From: Bacilli bacterium
GTDB taxonomy: Bacteria; Bacillota_I; Bacilli_A; RF39; UBA660
NCBI GenBank assembly: GCA_900772445.1
Contig: CAAHEL010000041.1
Span: forward strand, 1-7,139
Length of the DNA stretch: 7,139 bases
Direction of reading: 5' to 3'
Positions 1 to 6,695 of the stretch are shown piece after piece. Position 1 is the stretch's first letter, and each line of letters opens with the position of its first letter. The position numbers and the translations under genes were made by a program. The notes beneath the pieces are model-generated. The model made no database searches and had not been told where the DNA came from. It worked only from the letters and a program-made list of their open reading frames with translations.

Positions 1-5
1 TTCAT
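1..5 (-). CDS. 5' end of the next operon gene (partial, product unknown)
   Basis: Only the ATG and two further bases (AA, so Lys or Asn follows) are inside the window. The start is supported by a strong GGGAGGA Shine-Dalgarno at 9-15 that lies between the TAA stop of the EpsG-family gene (18-20) and this ATG. The spacer is only about 3-4 nt, on the short side. The 12-nt gap and same strand imply cotranscription with the polysaccharide genes. By analogy with eps/cps loci it could be another glycosyltransferase, a flippase or a modifying enzyme, but nothing in the window identifies it. Confidence 0.7.
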
Positions 6-8
6 AAG

Positions 9-15
9 TCCTCCC
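9..15 (-). promoter_or_regulatory. Shine-Dalgarno site of the partial gene at the left edge
   Basis: The minus strand reads GGGAGGA immediately after the EpsG-family stop codon and shortly before an ATG at 5-3. It is the best match to the anti-Shine-Dalgarno sequence in the window and is the main reason to believe that a further gene starts here. Confidence 0.7.
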
Positions 16-17
16 AA

Positions 18-1058
18 TTAAAACAAATTATAGTCAACATAAACTGAATTAGTTAGTATTTGATATATGTAAAAAGCAAATAACGAAATATAAAATAATA
101 TATATAATTTATTTCTATACTTTATATTGAATATTTCTAATTTATTAGGTATTAAAGCAATTAATGAGTAGTTAAAATATAAAACTATTCTTGCAATTAA
201 TCCCTGAGTAGTAGATAAAACTTGGAATGGTAATGCTAATAATAACATACCAACTAGATATTTGTTTTCACTTTTATTCATATCTATTGGTTTATCAATC
301 ACACATATTCCAATAATTAATACTGTAATTAATATAATCATTGCGTATCCGCTACCACTAGTGTTTCTATAATTAAGATATTGATCGTAAATAGTAGTAG
401 TTAAAAATTTAATAATTGGATTTTTTACCGCAAACAGTATTATACAAAAACTAATATAATAAATAACTCTTTTTGGTGTTATTCTAACAAACTTAAATAA
501 TGGTAAAAGTAAAAATACAAGTGCAGTTTTGTGAAATAAACTTGCTATTAATACCGTTATAACATATTTGAATATTTTTTGCTCCTTCAAAAAAGCAGAT
601 GACAAAAGTAATATTGAAATTGCCAAACATTGCCTTAAAGTACAAGTATAATAAATAAAGTAATTAAATGTAATAAATAAGTAGATACTTGCAAAATAGT
701 TTTTTGAATAGTTTTTAATAAAGTTATATATACCTATCATTGAAATTATTGAAATAACTAATATATAGAATCTAAAATCAAAAAATATAAAAGTTATTAG
801 TTTTGTTAATATTTTAAAGCCTAGTTCAAATTCATAGTGAAAGCACAAGAAACTAAAGGTGCTCTCTTTTGCTTGAATAAAGAATTTGTGATAATTGCCC
901 ATATCAAGTCCAACTGTTGGTCCACGAAATCCGAGAAACAAAGTCAAAATTACTATAACTGATAAAAGATATAATTTATTATTCTTGGTATTAATATCAA
1001 ATATTTCACAAAATAGAGTAATAAGAATTACTAATAATAATAATATTATATATTCCAA
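18..1058 (-). CDS. EpsG-family polysaccharide polymerase (Wzy-like), TTG start
   Basis: This is a 346-aa integral membrane protein with about nine to ten hydrophobic segments (roughly residues 2-18, 28-45, 85-111, 120-153, 163-189, 197-213, 236-254, 266-302 and 316-336). It carries the hallmarks of the EpsG family: an RGPTVGLDMGNY-type motif at 45-56 after the second segment, the ELGFKIL stretch at 78-84, an LRQ motif at 141-143 in a membrane segment, and a conserved SLFHKTA at 173-179. Family members are thought to polymerise lipid-linked repeat units at the outer face of the membrane. The start is TTG at 1058. No in-frame ATG or GTG lies upstream before the previous stop, and AGGTGG at 1066-1071 is 7 nt away. 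It starts 17 nt after the EpsF-like gene ends. The protein contains no Trp. The family call is firm; the polymerase role is inferred. Confidence 0.88.
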   Translation of the reverse strand: MEYIILLLLVILITLFCEIFDINTKNNKLYLLSVIVILTLFLGFRGPTVGLDMGNYHKFFIQAKESTFSFLCFHYEFELGFKILTKLITFIFFDFRFYILVISIISMIGIYNFIKNYSKNYFASIYLFITFNYFIYYTCTLRQCLAISILLLSSAFLKEQKIFKYVITVLIASLFHKTALVFLLLPLFKFVRITPKRVIYYISFCIILFAVKNPIIKFLTTTIYDQYLNYRNTSGSGYAMIILITVLIIGICVIDKPIDMNKSENKYLVGMLLLALPFQVLSTTQGLIARIVLYFNYSLIALIPNKLEIFNIKYRNKLYILFYISLFAFYIYQILTNSVYVDYNLF

Positions 1059-1065
1059 GTTATCA

Positions 1066-1071
1066 CCACCT
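1066..1071 (-). promoter_or_regulatory. Shine-Dalgarno site that decides the TTG start
   Basis: AGGTGG on the minus strand sits 7 nt upstream of the TTG at 1058. The neighbouring GTG codons are in other frames or are followed quickly by stops, and the first in-frame Met is at residue 53, inside the conserved family motif. The TTG is therefore the only start that keeps the first two membrane segments. Confidence 0.75.
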
Positions 1072-1075
1072 AAAT

Positions 1076-2110
1076 CTATTTATAATAATCATTTAATGCT
1101 TTCTTATATTTGTTTATATCATTAATTTCCGTTGATAATTTTTCAGTATTTTCAGACATTTTCAACAATTTATCCTCGTTTTTTAATAATTCTATTATTT
1201 TTTCTAATAGTTCACTATCATTATTACTTAAGAAACCATTTATATCTTGTTTAATTAAATCTATCATTCCATCTGTTGGAGTAGATATTATTGGTTTTCC
1301 TAGGCACATTGCTTCGAGTGCACACATTGGTGTTCCTTCATATATTGAAGTTAACATCATTATTTTCGAATTTTTTATATATCCATATGGATTTGATTGA
1401 AATCCTAACAAGTAAATGTTTTTTTCTAATTTATTATTTTTGATGAAATTATCAACTTCATCATACATATTACCATTTCCTATTATCGCAAGTTTAGAGT
1501 TTGGTATTTTTTTTACAACAGAAGAAAAAATATTAACAAGACGTAAAGGATCTTTTAATTCTGTTAATCTTCCAACATAAATAACGTCAAATTTTTGTTT
1601 TATTTTAATTTCATTACTCTTTTTAAGGATTTCTTCTTTATTTACCACATTAACTAATACACTACTCTTTTTATATATTTTGTTATAAAACTTATAATCC
1701 TTTAAACTACTACCAGAAACCCAGAAAATATGACTAAAATTTTTAGAAGCAAATAAAAACAATAAAGATTTTAATGACGTTTTTCTCATTGCAATACTAT
1801 TTCCATGTATATGTGATATAATTCGACATTTTTTGCTAAATAAACTAGCATATATACTTGCTTTAATATCATGAGCATGTATAATATTCGGATTATAATT
1901 ATTAACAGCATCTTTAATTTCTTTATATTTTAAGTTCTTTAATGGTAAAAACGATATGTTTTTTTCTGATAATTTTTCTTCTATACTTCCTTTTGGGGAG
2001 CAATATATCATATCAACATCCTCATTATCTTTGTACATATCAATAATTTGGCAAACAACATTTTCTGCCCCAGAAAAAGAATTAGTCGACAATAAATGCA
2101 ATATTCTCAT
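1076..2110 (-). CDS. GT4-family glycosyltransferase (GT-B fold, EpsF-like)
   Basis: This 344-aa cytoplasmic glycosyltransferase would transfer a sugar from a nucleotide-sugar donor to a lipid-linked repeat unit. The N-terminal acceptor half starts with a Rossmann-type strand (MRILHLLSTN) followed by SGAE at 13-16, the GGAE-like loop of this family, and contains IIHAHD at 76-81. The C-terminal donor half begins near YVGRLTELKD at 178-187. It carries the EX7E signature as E258 and E266 within EGTPMCALE, followed by GKPIIST. Length is slightly below the usual 360-380 aa, with a short C-terminus. Position directly before an EpsG-family gene matches epsF in Bacillus eps operons, but sugar and linkage cannot be read from sequence. 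The ATG lies 3 nt after the preceding stop. The stop is TAG. Confidence 0.88.
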   Translation of the reverse strand: MRILHLLSTNSFSGAENVVCQIIDMYKDNEDVDMIYCSPKGSIEEKLSEKNISFLPLKNLKYKEIKDAVNNYNPNIIHAHDIKASIYASLFSKKCRIISHIHGNSIAMRKTSLKSLLFLFASKNFSHIFWVSGSSLKDYKFYNKIYKKSSVLVNVVNKEEILKKSNEIKIKQKFDVIYVGRLTELKDPLRLVNIFSSVVKKIPNSKLAIIGNGNMYDEVDNFIKNNKLEKNIYLLGFQSNPYGYIKNSKIMMLTSIYEGTPMCALEAMCLGKPIISTPTDGMIDLIKQDINGFLSNNDSELLEKIIELLKNEDKLLKMSENTEKLSTEINDINKYKKALNDYYK

Positions 2111-2113
2111 ATT

Positions 2114-3223
2114 CTACCCCTCATATATCTTAATTATTTCTTTCAAAACACTATCTAACATATATTTATTAACTTCTTTTTGGTTAATATCAATAAATCT
2201 CTTTGTTTTGTTTTTATTAGTATATATATTATAAATTTTTTCTGCAAACTCATCTACTTTATAACTATCAACTAAATAACCATTTTTTCCGTTTTTAATC
2301 AAATCTCTGTTCCCCCTACAATTAGTAGCAACTATAGGTACTCCTACATACATTGCTTCTATAATATTTATAGGAAGGCCTTCCCTTTTTGAAGAAGAAA
2401 GTGCAACATTAGAAATTCGTAATAATTGTGGAATATCTTTTCTATAACCTAAAAATCTAATATAATCATCAACGGAATGTTTCTTAGCGTATTCTTGTAA
2501 TTTACCATTTAACAAATCATAACCAGGTAACAACAAAATCAATTCAGGTATTCTATTTTTTAATATTTTAACTGTATCTATTAATAATTTCTGATTTTTA
2601 TTATTATTAAGTTCCCCTGGAAAAATCATAACAAAATTATTTTTATTGATACTTAATTCACTATATAGTTGTTTCTTTTCATCATTAGATATTTTTATAT
2701 CAAACTTTTCTTTGCTTATACCAATTCCATGAATTTTATAAACTTTACATTTCATTTTTTTACTAGCAAAATTATAATCCTCATCATTAATTGTTATAAT
2801 TGAAGTTGTATATTTTGATAAGTATTTTTCCATTGGATAATATATTAACCAATTAATAAGCGGAGCCCCCTTATAGAAATGAAAACCATGAGCCGTATAA
2901 ATTACTTTTGTCTTAAAATTTTTTATTCTACTAATAGCCAATCTTGGAATTGCTGCTCCAAAAGGAGTATGACAACTAATTAATTCATACTCATTTTCTT
3001 GCAGTATTTCTTTTATTTTTTTATAAGAATTAATGATATCTTTAATTTTAATACTTCTTGTAAAACACACATCATATTTTTTATCACAATAAGGTATATT
3101 GATTCCTTGACTTTTTGATGCAATATGGACTTCATAACCTTTTTCTTTATAATATTTTAGTTGAGGAATTAAAAACTTCATAAAAAATGAATCTAAATTT
3201 GCTGTAAATAAAACCTTTTTCAT
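2114..3223 (-). CDS. GT4-family glycosyltransferase (EpsD-like)
   Basis: This 369-aa GT-B glycosyltransferase belongs to the EpsD-like subgroup of exopolysaccharide enzymes. Visible subgroup marks are CHTPFGAAIPRLA at 84-96 and the stretch from YTAHGFHFYKGAP (109-121) through NWLIYYPMEKYLS (124-136) to ITINDEDY (143-150). The donor-binding half starts at FPGELNNNKNQ (201-211), with a GYRKDIPQLL segment at 259-268 and the EX7E pair E281/E289 in EGLPINIIEA. It probably adds one of the early sugars to the undecaprenyl-linked repeat on the cytoplasmic side; substrate is unknown. The start has an AAGGAG Shine-Dalgarno at 3231-3236 with a 7-nt spacer, 14 nt after the LCP gene ends. Its last codons GAG GGG TAG form the ribosome-binding site of the next gene. 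Confidence 0.9.
   Translation of the reverse strand: MKKVLFTANLDSFFMKFLIPQLKYYKEKGYEVHIASKSQGINIPYCDKKYDVCFTRSIKIKDIINSYKKIKEILQENEYELISCHTPFGAAIPRLAISRIKNFKTKVIYTAHGFHFYKGAPLINWLIYYPMEKYLSKYTTSIITINDEDYNFASKKMKCKVYKIHGIGISKEKFDIKISNDEKKQLYSELSINKNNFVMIFPGELNNNKNQKLLIDTVKILKNRIPELILLLPGYDLLNGKLQEYAKKHSVDDYIRFLGYRKDIPQLLRISNVALSSSKREGLPINIIEAMYVGVPIVATNCRGNRDLIKNGKNGYLVDSYKVDEFAEKIYNIYTNKNKTKRFIDINQKEVNKYMLDSVLKEIIKIYEG
2117..2122 (-). promoter_or_regulatory. Shine-Dalgarno site embedded in the end of the upstream gene
   Basis: GAGGGG, the last two codons (Glu-Gly) of the EpsD-like gene, is the only Shine-Dalgarno-like sequence before the ATG at 2110, with a spacer of 6 nt that contains the TAG stop. 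This arrangement suggests translational coupling of the two glycosyltransferases. Confidence 0.6.
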
Positions 3224-3237
3224 CTTATTACTCCTTA

Positions 3238-4695
3238 CTACTTATTAAAATACTCACTTATTTTTTCTTTTGCACTACTAACAGAATTTTCATCTTGTTT
3301 CATAACATATAGATTAAAGTCTGGAAAAGTATATGTATTTTTAGTATACAAATCTGTTCCTGTTAAGTTTTGACTTTCTATATCCCAACCACTCATATTA
3401 CTTAATTGCATTCTTACTAATTTATTAATACTTTTTGTATCTAAATTTGTTGAAAAGCTTTCACTTACTGAATCTAATATATCAGTATAATTAGTTATTA
3501 AAGCAGTTGATTTTGTTACTTTATTTATTATCGCCGTTAAAACTTTTTGTTGATTTTTTACTCTTTGTACATCACCATCTTTAAAGGCATATCTTTCTCT
3601 TGCAAACATCAAGGCATGAAAACCATCAAGATGAATATTTCCTTTTTTATAACATATATCAGGTCTTCCATTGGCACAGAAATTATAATCAGAATAAACA
3701 TCCACTCCCCTAATAGCATCAATTACTCCCTCAATTGTAGAAAAGTTTACTTTAACATAATAATTTATTTCTATATCAAGTAATTTTTCTATTGCTTTTA
3801 CTGATTCATCTATTCCATAATAACCAGCGTGTGTTAACTTATCATAAGCATCATCACCAAATGATGGCAAATTAACATAATAATCTCTTGGAATAGATGT
3901 AAGTAATATTTTTCTATTTATAGGATCTACTGTTACAATCATATTAACATCAGTATTAGTTATTGATTCAATAGTACCATAAGAATCTCCCCCTGCTATA
4001 TAAATATTAAATACTTCTTTTGTAACATCTACTGATTTCTTTATATCTACTTTTTCACTAGATATTGTTACTTTATATATTTCTTTTAATTCCAAGTTTA
4101 AATCCGATAAATCAGTATTTAAATGATTTCTTATCGCTTCATTAATAAATAATCCATCAGTTTTATCATTAATTAAACTATTAAATAACATTTCTGTACT
4201 ATCAAATTTTACTTCTTTAAAAGCAATCTTATCTGATAAATCATCTAATGCTTTATCTAAATTATCAGTATTTCCCTTAGTATATATACCAATATCCTTA
4301 TTATTAAAATCTTTTATTTTATTTAATTTACTATCTTTTTTAGTAACTAAATAATATATTTCACTTTGAGTTAATTCCTCATTTATTTTACCTAGAAAAT
4401 TTATTGTCTTATCTGAATATTTAATACCAAAGAAAAATATCAAATCAAATAACACAAACAATATAAAACATACTGTTTTAATTTTTAATTTTACACTTCT
4501 TATCATGGTTAATAATAACAATATAAGATATACTAAACCAAGAATAACAGTAACAATAATTAAATATTTACTAGGTAACATATCTAATCTAATTATATTT
4601 ATTTCAAATAATATAGCAATAACCATAGAAATTATGCCTATTATAGAGAAAAATATATTAAAAAACTTCTTTTTTTTGTTCTTTTTTCTTCTCAT
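3238..4695 (-). CDS. LytR-CpsA-Psr (LCP) family glycopolymer transferase with accessory domain
   Basis: LCP proteins move polysaccharide or teichoic-type polymers from an undecaprenyl carrier onto peptidoglycan at the outer membrane face. This 485-aa protein has a very basic N-terminus (MRRKKNKKKK), three membrane segments (about 11-34, 44-65 and 73-93), an extracytoplasmic accessory domain (about 111-212) and a C-terminal LCP domain (about 228-485). LCP residues visible are D249, SIPRD at 267-271 (R270, D271), KLTHAGYYG at 286-294, and ARERY at 365-369 followed by GDVQR at 374-378 and QQ at 382-383. These correspond to the catalytic Arg/Asp pyrophosphate- and Mg-binding set. The layout and length match streptococcal Cps2A/CpsA (about 480 aa) rather than the shorter one-TM TagT type. 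The start has AGGTG at 4704-4708 with an 8-nt spacer. It heads the glycosyltransferase run, as cpsA does. The family call is firm; the wall acceptor and exact polymer are inferred. Confidence 0.93.
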   Translation of the reverse strand: MRRKKNKKKKFFNIFFSIIGIISMVIAILFEINIIRLDMLPSKYLIIVTVILGLVYLILLLLTMIRSVKLKIKTVCFILFVLFDLIFFFGIKYSDKTINFLGKINEELTQSEIYYLVTKKDSKLNKIKDFNNKDIGIYTKGNTDNLDKALDDLSDKIAFKEVKFDSTEMLFNSLINDKTDGLFINEAIRNHLNTDLSDLNLELKEIYKVTISSEKVDIKKSVDVTKEVFNIYIAGGDSYGTIESITNTDVNMIVTVDPINRKILLTSIPRDYYVNLPSFGDDAYDKLTHAGYYGIDESVKAIEKLLDIEINYYVKVNFSTIEGVIDAIRGVDVYSDYNFCANGRPDICYKKGNIHLDGFHALMFARERYAFKDGDVQRVKNQQKVLTAIINKVTKSTALITNYTDILDSVSESFSTNLDTKSINKLVRMQLSNMSGWDIESQNLTGTDLYTKNTYTFPDFNLYVMKQDENSVSSAKEKISEYFNK

Positions 4696-4714
4696 TTTAT
4701 ATACACCTAATGGT

Positions 4715-4746
4715 ATTATATCATAAAATATAGTTTTTTTATAGTT
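4715..4746 (-). promoter_or_regulatory. Possible extended -10 promoter of the LCP gene with a flanking direct repeat
   Basis: The 73-bp gap before the LCP gene holds TGA-TATAAT (4715-4723 on the minus strand), an extended -10 element. No good -35 is present at 17 nt, only AT-rich sequence. Two exact AACTATA copies (4729-4735 and 4740-4746) lie 11 bp apart over the spacer and -35 region. No terminator is visible here, so this would be an internal promoter boosting the LCP and glycosyltransferase genes. In such an AT-rich gap a chance TATAAT is possible. Confidence 0.5.
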
Positions 4747-4768
4747 AAAATAAGTAATTAGACATTAT

Positions 4769-5230
4769 TTACTTAATTTCCTTAACCAAATTAACTATAT
4801 CTCCACTATCTATTCCTGTATTTGATACAATAGCATAAGTATAATTATCATTATTCCAAGTAGCATTGAATATCAAATTATCATTTCCTCTCGTTGTTAC
4901 AGTTACCCCATCAATAGTATTTTCTTTTATATCACTATAATTATTATAATCTCCACTTATATCTACTGTACCAATACCTTTACGAATAGTTAATTTACTC
5001 TTTTTCTTGGTATAAGTAATATCTATCATTTCATTTTCTATTACTGATATTCTCTTATCTTTATAGTCTAACACCTTATCAGGAACAGTAATTGTAAAAC
5101 CTACTAATGATTCTACTTCCTTAATATTAGAAACCTCTACAAAAGGATTAGATACTTCTGTTTTTTTACCACACCCACTAATTAATAATATAAAACTAAT
5201 ACATAAAATTAAATATATTCTTTTTTTCAT
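4769..5230 (-). CDS. Small lipoprotein, DUF4367-like
   Basis: This 153-aa secreted lipoprotein has a signal peptide with basic MKKR, a hydrophobic core and the lipobox ISGC. Cys20 is the expected lipidated residue, anchoring the protein to the outer face of the membrane. The mature part begins with a short linker, then EVESLVGFTITVPD (39-52), a strand-rich middle with IDITYTK and LTIRKGIGTVDISGDYNNY (80-98), and ends with ATWNNDNYTYAI followed by a GI...IVNLVKEI helix. This order (GF-VP, SGDYN-Y, W-YxYxI, final helix) resembles DUF4367 lipoproteins of Bacillota, whose function is not established. It starts 9 nt after glmM with GGGAG at 5236-5240 overlapping the glmM TAG stop, so it is probably translationally coupled. 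Its location between glmM and the LCP gene hints at a role at the cell surface, but none can be assigned. Confidence 0.82.
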   Translation of the reverse strand: MKKRIYLILCISFILLISGCGKKTEVSNPFVEVSNIKEVESLVGFTITVPDKVLDYKDKRISVIENEMIDITYTKKKSKLTIRKGIGTVDISGDYNNYSDIKENTIDGVTVTTRGNDNLIFNATWNNDNYTYAIVSNTGIDSGDIVNLVKEIK

Positions 5231-5239
5231 TATTTCTCC

Positions 5240-6571
5240 CTATTTACCATATTTTGTTTTAATCTTTTTAGCAATTCCATCTGCCTGTTTTTGTATAATA
5301 TCAGTATCAGTTCCCTCAATCATTACCCTTACTAAGTCCTCAGTACCTGATGCCCTAATTAATACCCTACCGTTATCTTTTAATTCATCTTGTGTTTTCT
5401 TTATTAAATTATTTATTTCTTCATCACTAACATATAATTTTTTTCCTTCTTTAGTTACTGCAACATTTACTAATACTTGAGGATAACTAATCATAATACT
5501 TTTTAATTCAGATAATTTCTTCTTAGTCTTAGATAATATTTCTAATACTTGTAATGAAGTTAATTCACCATCTCCAGTATTAGATAATTCTTTAAAAATA
5601 ATATGTCCTGATTGTTCTCCACCAATTATGTAATTATTAGCAAGCATATTTTCTAATACATATCTATCTCCAACTTTAGTATCTACAAAATTAATATTTT
5701 CTTTTTCACAAAATTTCTTTAATCCCAAGTTAGACATAACAGTTCCTACAATAGTATTATTTGTTAGTTTGTTATTATCTTTTAAATACTTACCACATAT
5801 TGCCATAATAAAGTCCCCATCAACAATATTACCTAATTCATCAACCAATAAACATCTATCCGCATCTCCATCATATGCAATACCAATATCTGCTTTTAAT
5901 TCACGTACCTTTTCTATTAAACTATTCATATGTGTTGAACCACAATCTTTATTTATATTATATCCATCATAATCTTTATTAATAATAGTGGCATCAATTC
6001 CTAATTTATCAAATAATATTGGGGCAGTTACTGATGCTGAACCATTTGATGCATCTACTACTACTTTCATATTATCTATTTTTTCTATAGTTTTAATTAA
6101 ATAATTAACATAGTCATATTTATATTTATCATTAGTTATAAATGTACCAAGATTACTACTAACAGGTACTTCTTCTTCTAAAATATAATGTTCTATTTTA
6201 TTTTCAATATCATCTGGTAACTTAAAACCTTCATTATTAAATAACTTTATACCATTATGTTCACTCGGATTATGACTAGCAGAAATCATTATTCCCATAT
6301 CAGCATTAGTTTCTTTTACTAAATAAGATACTGCTGGAGTTGGAATAACCCCTAAATCTATAACATTAGCGCCTCTACTAATTAATCCCGCAGATACCGC
6401 AAACAAAAGCATATCACCAGAATATCTAGTATCTCTTCCTATTACTACATTAACTTTTTTACCATTGCCTAAAACATATGCAGATGCTTCCCCAATTCTA
6501 GTTGCTAGTTCTGCAGTTAATGTTTCATTAACAATCCCTCTTACTCCATCAGTTCCAAATAATTTTCCCAT
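5240..6571 (-). CDS. glmM: Phosphoglucosamine mutase GlmM
   Basis: GlmM interconverts glucosamine-6-phosphate and glucosamine-1-phosphate in the cytoplasm, the step feeding GlmU and UDP-GlcNAc for peptidoglycan and surface glycans. The 443-aa length equals the family norm (about 445-450). Features seen in order are the N-terminal KLFGTDGVRG (3-12), the active-site ISASHNP at 96-102 with Ser99 as the phosphorylated serine, the Mg-binding DGDADR at 234-239, the sugar-binding GGEQSGH at 317-323, and the phosphate-binding loop RASGTED at 406-412. Many GlmM proteins have RPSGTEP in that loop; here it is Ala and Asp. The start has AGGTG at 6576-6580, 4 nt from the ATG, just downstream of a consensus promoter. 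In many Bacillota glmM follows cdaA-cdaR; here neither is present and glmM instead leads a polysaccharide locus. Confidence 0.97.
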   Translation of the reverse strand: MGKLFGTDGVRGIVNETLTAELATRIGEASAYVLGNGKKVNVVIGRDTRYSGDMLLFAVSAGLISRGANVIDLGVIPTPAVSYLVKETNADMGIMISASHNPSEHNGIKLFNNEGFKLPDDIENKIEHYILEEEVPVSSNLGTFITNDKYKYDYVNYLIKTIEKIDNMKVVVDASNGSASVTAPILFDKLGIDATIINKDYDGYNINKDCGSTHMNSLIEKVRELKADIGIAYDGDADRCLLVDELGNIVDGDFIMAICGKYLKDNNKLTNNTIVGTVMSNLGLKKFCEKENINFVDTKVGDRYVLENMLANNYIIGGEQSGHIIFKELSNTGDGELTSLQVLEILSKTKKKLSELKSIMISYPQVLVNVAVTKEGKKLYVSDEEINNLIKKTQDELKDNGRVLIRASGTEDLVRVMIEGTDTDIIQKQADGIAKKIKTKYGK

Positions 6572-6587
6572 ATTTCACCTACCCTTA

Positions 6588-6632
6588 ACTTGATTATAAT
6601 ATTTTTTTAAAAACTTGTAAAGATAATCAAGT
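6588..6632. repeat. Perfect 10-bp inverted repeat bracketing the glmM promoter
   Basis: ACTTGATTAT at 6588-6597 is exactly complementary in inverted order to ATAATCAAGT at 6623-6632, with 25 bp between the arms. Beyond one mismatch, two further outer pairs match. One arm covers most of the -10 box and the other lies just upstream of the -35, so the pair could be an operator. A further ACTTG at 6613-6617 and a third AATCAAG copy at 6681-6687 lie nearby. No T-run follows the dyad in the glmM direction, which argues against a terminator. Confidence 0.6.
6593..6621 (-). promoter_or_regulatory. Sigma-A-type promoter of glmM
   Basis: The minus strand reads TTTACA (6616-6621), a 17-bp spacer, then TATAAT (6593-6598). 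That is a five-of-six -35 and a perfect -10 at optimal spacing. Transcription would begin near 6586, giving a leader of only about 15 nt that contains the AGGTG Shine-Dalgarno. It lies directly downstream of an intrinsic terminator, so it should be the main entry point for glmM and the genes after it. Confidence 0.85.
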
Positions 6633-6663
6633 AAAATAAGCATTTTTGATATATATTGACAAT

Positions 6664-6695
6664 AAAAAAACAAATAATTAAATCAAGATTATTTG
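6664..6695 (-). terminator. Intrinsic terminator after the 139-aa gene
   Basis: On the minus strand CAAATAAT (6688-6695) pairs perfectly with ATTATTTG (6671-6678) across a 9-nt loop and is followed by seven T (6664-6670). The TAA stop of the 139-aa gene lies within the first arm. The stem is AT-rich, with a single GC pair plus possible extension into flanking A/T runs, so it is weaker than a textbook terminator. The A-rich flank could let it act in both directions. Confidence 0.7.

Noticed and set aside
895..1125. Plus-strand open frames opposite the polysaccharide genes (also at 1110-1400, 1956-2234, 3547-3783, 4505-4726, 5769-5972 and 6656-6841).
   Set aside because: They lie antisense to clearly recognised proteins, lack convincing Shine-Dalgarno sites, and their products look like reverse-complement translations with low-complexity composition.
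4655..4695. Possible frameshift at the A-rich start of the LCP gene (many consecutive Lys codons).
   Set aside because: The frame is continuous from a well-placed ATG with AGGTG upstream, and a basic N-terminus before the first membrane segment is normal for LCP proteins.
6588..6632. The dyad upstream of glmM as a riboswitch, glmS-type ribozyme or terminator hairpin.
   Set aside because: It lies mostly upstream of the predicted transcription start, is followed by no T-run, and the leader left downstream is far too short for any known riboswitch or ribozyme.
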